Shown in pieces: positions 5,187 to 10,059 of a stretch of 10,059 nucleotides of DNA. The stretch comes from Candidatus Sordicultor fermentans (GTDB lineage: Bacteria > Atribacterota > Atribacteria > Atribacterales > Caldatribacteriaceae). How positions within the stretch are numbered: the stretch's first letter is position 1; each line of letters opens with the position of its first letter. The notes beneath the pieces are model-generated. The model was not told the DNA's origin, searched no databases, and saw only the letters and a list, made by a program, of their open reading frames with translations. The position numbers were made by a program, and so were the translations under genes. The DNA lies in assembly GCA_002385475.1 (NCBI GenBank), contig DGDO01000121.1, positions 1 to 10,059 on the forward strand. The letters are read 5' to 3'.

Positions 5187-6512
5187 ATGAGTAAAAAAAT
5201 ACTTTTAGTTAACCCCTGGATTTATGACTTTACTGCTTTCGACCTCTGGCTCAAGCCTTTAGGGCTTCTTTATCTTGCCTCTCATCTTCTAAACCAGGGG
5301 TATGAAGTGGAGCTCTTAGATTGCCTGAACCGTTTAGATCCCGAGTTTCCACCTGTCTCTCGTGGTCCTCGCTATCTGCGAGAAGCAGGCTGCGGTAGCT
5401 ATTATAAAGAAATTCTTCCCAAGCCCTCTTTTTTTCAGGATGTCCCTCGCTACTGGGGAAGGTTTGGCTTGCCTTTCGATAAAGTGAAATCCAGAATGGA
5501 GAAACTATCCCCTCCCGATTTTGTCTTTATCACCTCAGGCATGACTTACTGGTATCCAGGAGCGGTAGTAGCGAAAGAGCTGGCCAGGAAAATCTGGCCA
5601 GAGGCTAAAACGGTTTTAGGAGGGATTTATCCCGCTCTCTGTCCTGAGCACGCCGAAGGATGGGGGTTTGATTACGTGGTGAAAGCTACCGACCCCCTTT
5701 CGGTGATGAAGGAACTGGAATGCATTTTAGAAACAGATTTCAAAGTGGAAAGCTATAGTGATTATTTTTCCCTGAGACCTGCTTTCTTCCTTTACCCGGA
5801 GCTCTCTTATATCGTCCTTCTCACTTCTTTAGGATGCCCCTTTCGCTGCACCTATTGTGCTTCAGGAAAACTCTATCCTTCTTTCTGGTGCCGCCCCCCC
5901 GAAGACATAATAGAGGAAATCCTGTTTTCCAGAGAAAAATATGGAATAAAAGATATAGCCTTCTATGACGATGCTCTTCTTTTCCAGGGAGAGAAACACT
6001 TTCTTCCCCTCTTAAAGAAGTTAGAAGGGCTATCTTTAGACCTTCGCTTTCACCTTCCTAACTCTATTCATCCCCTGTATGTTACTCCCCAGATTGCCCA
6101 ACTGATGAAGAAAGTGGGGTTCAAGACTTTGCGGATGAGTTTAGAAACCTCTTCTTCTCTGTGGCAGGAAAAAACAGGGGGGAAGGTAAATAACTATGCT
6201 TTTGAGAAAGCCACGAGATACTTTTTAGACGCTGGTTTTGCTCCTCAGGAGATAGAGGTATACCTCCTCTTTGGCCTGCCGGGCATCCCCGAAGAAGAGA
6301 TGGTAAATTCCATCGAATATGTAAAAAGCCTGGGGCTAAAACCTCGCCTGTCTCTTTATTCTCCTATCCCCGACACTCCCGATTATTATAAAATTGAGGG
6401 GCTACTGCCCGAGGATGAACCTCTCTTCCACAATAAAATCGCTTTCCTCTACAAAAGTGGCAATGCCCTTCTCTATCAAAAACTGCAGAGAGCAATAGCC
6501 CCGGAAGATTAG
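5187..6512 (+). CDS. B12-binding-type radical SAM protein
   Basis: The 441-residue product has the two-part layout of cobalamin-binding radical SAM enzymes. Residues about 3-180 resemble the B12-binding fold: ILLVNP (5-10), LGLLYLASHLLNQGYEVELLD (25-45), and a second half with FVFITSGMTYWYPGAVVAKE and VLGGIYPAL (143-151). The classic DxHxxG cobalt-ligand motif is not evident, so cobalamin, if bound, may be base-on or absent. The radical SAM core follows, with the [4Fe-4S] motif C217-PFR-C221-TY-C224, a strand ending AFYDDALLF (258-266), LRMSLET (315-321) and LLFGLPGIPEE (360-370). Substrate is unknown; the family includes methyltransferases, methylthiotransferases and lipid or cofactor enzymes. 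The gene stands alone, appears leaderless, and its stop overlaps the nadA stop on the other strand. The start is well supported by the family-like N-terminus. Confidence 0.88.
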   Translation: MSKKILLVNPWIYDFTAFDLWLKPLGLLYLASHLLNQGYEVELLDCLNRLDPEFPPVSRGPRYLREAGCGSYYKEILPKPSFFQDVPRYWGRFGLPFDKVKSRMEKLSPPDFVFITSGMTYWYPGAVVAKELARKIWPEAKTVLGGIYPALCPEHAEGWGFDYVVKATDPLSVMKELECILETDFKVESYSDYFSLRPAFFLYPELSYIVLLTSLGCPFRCTYCASGKLYPSFWCRPPEDIIEEILFSREKYGIKDIAFYDDALLFQGEKHFLPLLKKLEGLSLDLRFHLPNSIHPLYVTPQIAQLMKKVGFKTLRMSLETSSSLWQEKTGGKVNNYAFEKATRYFLDAGFAPQEIEVYLLFGLPGIPEEEMVNSIEYVKSLGLKPRLSLYSPIPDTPDYYKIEGLLPEDEPLFHNKIAFLYKSGNALLYQKLQRAIAPED

Positions 6513-7417
6513 GTGAACTGAAGCATTCTCTCGATACTCAGCGCTGCTTTTTGAATAATCGGCGGAGGAAGCTCCACCTGGTATTTCATTTCTTGGAGAG
6601 CAAAAGCCACTTTTTCCAGGTTTATTTTTTTCATATCCGGGCACACTGCCTCTTCCTTCACCGGATAAAAATGCTTTGTCGGGTTTTCCTTTTGCAGGCG
6701 ATGGAGAATACCCACTTCTGTTCCAATGATAAACTCATCAGCAGGGGAGCTCTTCACATAGCGACACATACCTTCGGTAGAAAGCACCTGATCCGCCTTC
6801 TCTGTTACTTCCGGGCGACATTCAGGATGGGCAAGTACCTCCGCTTGAGGATGGAGCTCTCTGGCTCTTTCAACATCTTCTCCGCTTATTGCCGCATGTA
6901 TCGGACAATATCCTGGCCAGACGATGAATTCCCTTCCTGTTTTTCGAGAGACATAACTGGCCAGATACTGGTCGGGAACAAAAATAATGGAAGAAGCAGA
7001 GTTCAGTCCCTTTTCCACCACTTTAGTGGCATTTGCTGATGTACAACAAAAATCACATTCTGCCTTTACCTCCGCTTTTGTGTTCACATAGCAAAGCACC
7101 GCTGCCTCAGGATGGCGATTTTTGAGGTCAACAAGCTGGGGAGCAGTAATCATATCCGCCATGGGGCATCCTGCCTCCTGGTCGGGGATTACCACTACTT
7201 TTTGAGGAGAGAGGATTTTTGCCGTCTCCGCCATGAAAAAAACTCCACAAAATACGATAACTTGAGCATCGGTTTTGCTCGCCTCTATGCTCAATCCCAG
7301 TGAATCTCCTACAAAGTCAGCTATGTCTTGCACTTCAGGAAGCTGATAATTGTGGGCTAAAATTACCGCATTCCTCTCCTTTTTTAGTTTTTCGATTTCC
7401 CCTTTCCAGTCTCTCAT
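6509..7417 (-). CDS. nadA: Quinolinate synthase NadA
   Basis: NadA condenses iminoaspartate with dihydroxyacetone phosphate to quinolinate, the precursor of the NAD pyridine ring, using an oxygen-labile [4Fe-4S] cluster. The 302-residue product matches the short form of the family (about 300, as in Thermotoga). Numbered from ATG 7417, the three expected cluster cysteines are C84 (EAGCPMAD), C171 (GYCPIHA) and C259 (AVCPDM). Substrate-binding motifs include LAHNYQLPEVQDIADFVGDS (20-39), TSANA (126-130) and HPECRPEV (197-204). GGTGA lies 6 bases before the ATG; a TTG three bases earlier is an unlikely alternative. It is the last gene of the minus-strand operon, 25 bases after mnmA. NadB and NadC, needed to complete the route, are not in the window. 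The stop codon overlaps that of the convergent radical SAM gene. Confidence 0.97.
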   Translation of the reverse strand: MRDWKGEIEKLKKERNAVILAHNYQLPEVQDIADFVGDSLGLSIEASKTDAQVIVFCGVFFMAETAKILSPQKVVVIPDQEAGCPMADMITAPQLVDLKNRHPEAAVLCYVNTKAEVKAECDFCCTSANATKVVEKGLNSASSIIFVPDQYLASYVSRKTGREFIVWPGYCPIHAAISGEDVERARELHPQAEVLAHPECRPEVTEKADQVLSTEGMCRYVKSSPADEFIIGTEVGILHRLQKENPTKHFYPVKEEAVCPDMKKINLEKVAFALQEMKYQVELPPPIIQKAALSIERMLQFT

Positions 7418-7423
7418 CAATTT

Positions 7424-7428
7424 TCACC
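7424..7428 (-). promoter_or_regulatory. nadA ribosome site of the GGTGA type
   Basis: On the minus strand AGGGGTGA precedes the ATG at 7417, with 6 bases between GGTGA and the ATG. It sits in the 25-base gap after mnmA, in which I see no promoter, so nadA is probably read from the operon transcript. Confidence 0.55.
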
Positions 7429-7442
7429 CCTAATCGAAAATC

Positions 7443-8480
7443 TTAAAAAGCTTCTTCAATAATCCCCCCACCCAGAACTGTATCGTCACTATACAAAACT
7501 ACCGATTGGCCAGGACTAATCATCTCTACTTTTTCTTTGAATATAACCCTAATCTCATCCGGGCCGACAATCTCTACCGAGCAGGCCTTTTCTTTCTGGA
7601 GATAGCGCACCTGAGCAAACACAGACGAGGGAAGCTCATCAACCAACCACTGGAAATGAGAAGCCACCAACCCCCGAGCCTCGAGCGCCTCTCTTTCCCC
7701 TACCACCACTTCGTTTCTCTCCGGATGCACTGCCACCACATAAAGAGGTCGAGAGTGAGCTACCCCTAAGCCCTTTCTTTGACCAATGGTATAGCGAAAA
7801 TATCCCTTGTGTTCGCCCACTATTTTACCTTCTGTGGTAACTATAAAACCGGGGGAATCCAGAGAGATTCTCTCCTCCAGGAATTTCCGGTAATCGCCCT
7901 CGGGGAGAAAACAAATGTCTTTACTTTCCGATTCTTCTGCTATATGAAGATTATATTTCAAAGAGAGCTCCTTCACCTCTTTTTTGGTAAAATCGGAAAG
8001 AGGAAAGATGATATAGGGAAGGTTGTCTCTTCCAATATCATAGAGAAAATAAGTCTGGTCTTTCTTCCGGTCTTTGGGTCTTCTTAAAAAATATTTTCCT
8101 TCTTTTTCTTCGATTTTAGCATAATGGCCAGTGGCCAGAAAATCAAATCCTTTATGGCGGGCATACTCCAGGAGCTTGCCAAATTTGAGGCGCCGGTTAC
8201 ATACCACACAGGGGTTGGGAGTCTTGCCTTTTAAGTATTGAGAGACAAAATCTTCAACGACTAACTCCTCAAACTCCCGGGAAAAATCCACCACATAATG
8301 GGGAACAGAAAGAGCGCGGCAAATCTCCCGGGCACCTTTAATGGCCGTATCAGACTCCTCCTCTCCCTTCGCAAGATGCATGGTTACCCCGGCAACTTCA
8401 AACCCTCTCTCTAAAAGCAAAACACAGGATAGCGAAGAATCTACTCCTCCGCTCATAGCCACCAGTACTTTTTTTCTCAC
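7443..8480 (-). CDS. mnmA: tRNA-specific 2-thiouridylase MnmA
   Basis: MnmA activates U34 of Lys, Glu and Gln tRNAs with ATP and replaces oxygen with sulfur, giving 2-thiouridine. The product from GTG 8480 is 345 residues, close to the usual 350-370. Visible motifs are the PP-loop SGGVDSS (10-16), the first catalytic cysteine in NPCVVCN (C91), the tRNA-contacting TGHYA (117-121), DQTYFLY (141-147), the second cysteine in SKDICFLPEG (C190), and the C-terminal beta-barrel region with YTIGQRKGLG (230-239). The NPCxxCN form, with C91 and C94, could bind a metal or Fe-S cluster as reported for some bacterial TtuA/MnmA-type enzymes. I chose GTG 8480 because GGTGA lies 5 bases upstream and the protein then begins MRKKVLVAMSGG, as the family does. 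TTG 8492 and GTG 8489 are alternatives. It follows cysK by 5 bases. Confidence 0.96.
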   Translation of the reverse strand: MRKKVLVAMSGGVDSSLSCVLLLERGFEVAGVTMHLAKGEEESDTAIKGAREICRALSVPHYVVDFSREFEELVVEDFVSQYLKGKTPNPCVVCNRRLKFGKLLEYARHKGFDFLATGHYAKIEEKEGKYFLRRPKDRKKDQTYFLYDIGRDNLPYIIFPLSDFTKKEVKELSLKYNLHIAEESESKDICFLPEGDYRKFLEERISLDSPGFIVTTEGKIVGEHKGYFRYTIGQRKGLGVAHSRPLYVVAVHPERNEVVVGEREALEARGLVASHFQWLVDELPSSVFAQVRYLQKEKACSVEIVGPDEIRVIFKEKVEMISPGQSVVLYSDDTVLGGGIIEEAF

Positions 8481-8485
8481 ATTGC

Positions 8486-8490
8486 TCACC
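8486..8490 (-). promoter_or_regulatory. mnmA ribosome site overlapping the cysK stop
   Basis: GGTGA on the minus strand contains the TGA stop of cysK and lies 5 bases before GTG 8480. An alternative reading is a GTGA stop-start overlap using GTG 8489. Either arrangement implies translational coupling of cysK and mnmA. Confidence 0.5.
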
Positions 8491-9397
8491 AAAGAGATAA
8501 ATAACGCTCTCCGGTATCAGGAATAATTACTACAACGAGCTTCCCCTTGTTTTCCTCTCGAGTGGCCACCTGCACTGCTCCCCACAGAGCCGCCCCGGAG
8601 GAGATACCCACCAGTATTCCCTCCTCTTTTGCCAGACGCTCGGACATCGAAAAAGCATCCTCGTCGCTAACAGTAATTACCTCATCCAGGAGCTCCAGCT
8701 TTAAAACCGGGGGAATGAATCCCGCTCCAATTCCCTGAATGGAGTGCTGCCCCGGAGAGCCTCCTGAGAGAACCGGAGAGCGAAGAGGCTCCACTGCCAC
8801 TGCCTGGAAAGCTGGTTTCTTCTCCTTAAGAGCCTGAGCAATCCCGGTGATGGTTCCGCCACTTCCCACTCCTGCAACCACAATATCCACCTCACCATCG
8901 GTATCTTCCCATATCTCTCGAGCAGTGGTTTCCCGATGAGCGCGAGGGTTAGCCGGATTTTCAAACTGCTGAGGCATAAAAGCTCCCGGGGTGTCTTCTA
9001 CAATTTTTTGGGCTCTCTCTATCGCTCCTTGCATGCCTCGAGAGGCGGGAGTGAGAACCACTTCGGCTCCCAGGCGAGTCAAGATTTTCCGTCTCTCTAC
9101 CGAGACACTTTCGGGCATAGTCAAAAGGAGACGATAGCCTCTCTCGGCACACACAAAGGCTAAACCAATACCGGTATTGCCGCTCGTGGGTTCTACCACC
9201 AAAGACCCGGTTTTGAGAAGGCCCTGCTTTTCCGCTTCTTCTATCATCGCCACGGCGATTCGGTCTTTGACGCTCCCGCAGGGGTTGAAAAATTCTAATT
9301 TTGCCACCAGTTCCCCTGGCAAGCCCTTCCCGATTTTTCCCAGCCTCACTAAAGGGGTGTTTCCCACCAGCTGGGTAATGTTATCTTTTATTCTCAT
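8486..9397 (-). CDS. cysK: Cysteine synthase A (O-acetylserine sulfhydrylase)
   Basis: CysK is a cytoplasmic PLP enzyme that makes L-cysteine from O-acetylserine and sulfide. The 303-residue product shows the whole signature of the family: NITQLVGNTPLVRL near the start (6-19), the PLP lysine K44 in GSVKDR, the substrate loop TSGNTG (71-76), QFENPANP (144-151), the phosphate-binding GVGSGGTITG (176-185), GIGAGFIPP (222-230) and SSGAA (266-270) for the pyridine nitrogen contact. The C-terminus PDTGERYLSLW is short by a few residues but carries the conserved GERYLS. GAGGTGA lies 3 bases before ATG 9397. Features favour CysK over CysM, though sequence alone cannot exclude other beta-substituted-alanine synthases. 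It lies 10 bases after the upstream thiouridylase-like gene and just before mnmA, an arrangement that suggests cysteine supply for tRNA thiolation. Confidence 0.95.
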   Translation of the reverse strand: MRIKDNITQLVGNTPLVRLGKIGKGLPGELVAKLEFFNPCGSVKDRIAVAMIEEAEKQGLLKTGSLVVEPTSGNTGIGLAFVCAERGYRLLLTMPESVSVERRKILTRLGAEVVLTPASRGMQGAIERAQKIVEDTPGAFMPQQFENPANPRAHRETTAREIWEDTDGEVDIVVAGVGSGGTITGIAQALKEKKPAFQAVAVEPLRSPVLSGGSPGQHSIQGIGAGFIPPVLKLELLDEVITVSDEDAFSMSERLAKEEGILVGISSGAALWGAVQVATREENKGKLVVVIIPDTGERYLSLW

Positions 9398-9400
9398 AAA

Positions 9401-9407
9401 TCACCTC
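9401..9407 (-). promoter_or_regulatory. cysK ribosome site of the GGTGA type
   Basis: GAGGTGA, 3 bases before the cysK ATG, starts immediately after the stop codon of the upstream gene. It matches the anti-Shine-Dalgarno complement over seven bases, shifted towards its 3' end. Confidence 0.6.
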
Positions 9408-10059
9408 TTAAATCATCCGCTTCTTTACTTCTTCTTCACTCATTCTCTCTACCTCCAACACCCTCAAAAGTGAGCCAGTTTTTGCACCCACAGAAACCAC
9501 CTCTCCGGGGAAGTGAATATAACGGGCAAGAAGGGAGGCTGCCTCTTGAAGAAGAGGCTCATCAGCTTCTCCCCGACCGAGAGCCAGGGGACCCTTACCC
9601 TCCCGGGGGAAAAACAATATGTCATCTTCCCGGACAAATTCTTTCAGCTTCTCATTCTCTATCTGGTTTCTCCCCACCACAAGCTTAAAAGAAGGACGGA
9701 GACGAAAATGTCTTCCTACTTTCAAGAGCTCCACGCTCTCAAAATTATAAGCCTCTTCGCTCTCCCACAGGTCTTTTAACCTCCGGGAGAAATTGGGGTC
9801 AGTTAAAAGACATCCCCCTGCCGGCGGAGAAAAGTGTTTTATCCCCCACTTTTCCGCTAATTCCAGTTGCCTTTTTCTTCCTCTCCCCTGTAAATCAAGA
9901 AGCTCCTCTCTTTTTACCCAGCCTTTTTCTTCAGGAATGGTAGGAGGAAGGAGCTTTGCCGACAAAGGACGTAAAAGGTAGCCCTCCAGCCCACTTTGCT
10001 TTTCTATAAGACGCAAGGTATTTTTTAGCTGGGATTTGGGACGTTGTCCCACAACTCTG
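9408..10059 (-). CDS. PP-loop thiouridylase-like protein, C-terminal part with NFACT-R-like domain (5' truncated)
   Basis: About 217 C-terminal residues are present; the frame stays open to the window edge, so the apparent GTG at 10052 is internal. The conserved run GQRPKSQ, RPLSAKLLPPTIPEE, LQGRGRKRQLELAEKWGI and PAGGCLLTDPNFSRRL is typical of a family of MnmA/ThiI-like PP-loop proteins in anaerobic bacteria and archaea. The PP-loop itself would lie upstream, outside the window. The last part, LLKVGRHFRL then KLVVGRNQIENEKL, resembles the NFACT-R RNA-binding domain described fused to such thiouridine synthases. The Cys in GGCLLTD is a candidate catalytic or metal residue. Exact tRNA target is unknown. 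It is the most upstream visible gene of an operon with cysK, mnmA and nadA, separated from cysK by 10 bases. Family assignment rests on remembered motifs, so the specific role is less sure than the family. Confidence 0.78.
   Translation of the reverse strand, partial: RVVGQRPKSQLKNTLRLIEKQSGLEGYLLRPLSAKLLPPTIPEEKGWVKREELLDLQGRGRKRQLELAEKWGIKHFSPPAGGCLLTDPNFSRRLKDLWESEEAYNFESVELLKVGRHFRLRPSFKLVVGRNQIENEKLKEFVREDDILFFPREGKGPLALGRGEADEPLLQEAASLLARYIHFPGEVVSVGAKTGSLLRVLEVERMSEEEVKKRMI

Noticed and set aside
6551..7303. Plus-strand frames opposite nadA
   Set aside because: nadA is unmistakable on the minus strand; these are its shadows.
1..10059. CRISPR array, intact insertion sequence, rRNA or tRNA gene
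   Set aside because: No spaced direct repeats, no transposase reading frame and no RNA gene pattern were found anywhere in the window.

Overview
The window looks like a fragment, probably a whole contig, from a fairly AT-rich anaerobic bacterium. It begins with the 19-base Tn5/Nextera mosaic-end adapter, so the left edge is a library artefact. The right edge cuts through a gene. The order comEC, holA, rpsT (convergent) is common in Firmicutes and neighbouring phyla. An oxygen-sensitive NadA and a PP-loop/NFACT-R-type thiouridylase fit an anaerobe. The phylum cannot be fixed from this sequence; uncultured clostridia-like or Atribacterota-like lineages are possible, and that is inference.

Left block (1-2320): adapter; 5'-truncated comEC (DNA-uptake channel with a metallo-beta-lactamase domain); holA (DNA polymerase III delta), probably starting at a TTG behind a strong Shine-Dalgarno inside the comEC end; and rpsT (ribosomal protein S20) on the minus strand, meeting holA tail to tail with an 8-base overlap.

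Middle block (2380-5180): a two-domain Ig-like lipoprotein (minus) and a MATE efflux transporter (plus) diverge from a 444-base intergenic region. That region carries one good promoter for each gene and a hairpin-rich stretch with no convincing gene. The block is bounded by a gapless 26-base palindrome on the left and a perfect 15-bp stem-loop on the right. Its composition differs by eye from the flanks, so it may be an accessory insertion.

Right block (5172-10059): an orphan B12-type radical SAM protein appears to be expressed from an extended -10 promoter placed so that the transcript begins at its ATG (leaderless). It converges with a compact minus-strand operon read from the right edge: C-terminal half of a PP-loop/NFACT-R-like tRNA thiolation protein, cysK, mnmA, nadA. 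The theme is cysteine sulfur: CysK makes cysteine, MnmA and the partial gene are sulfur-transfer (tRNA thiolation) proteins, and NadA needs a [4Fe-4S] cluster for NAD synthesis. No cysteine desulfurase is visible; it may lie beyond the edge.

A recurring translation signal is a Shine-Dalgarno shifted towards GGTGA, 3-6 bases before the start, at the MATE gene, cysK, mnmA and nadA, with a close GGTGG variant at rpsT.
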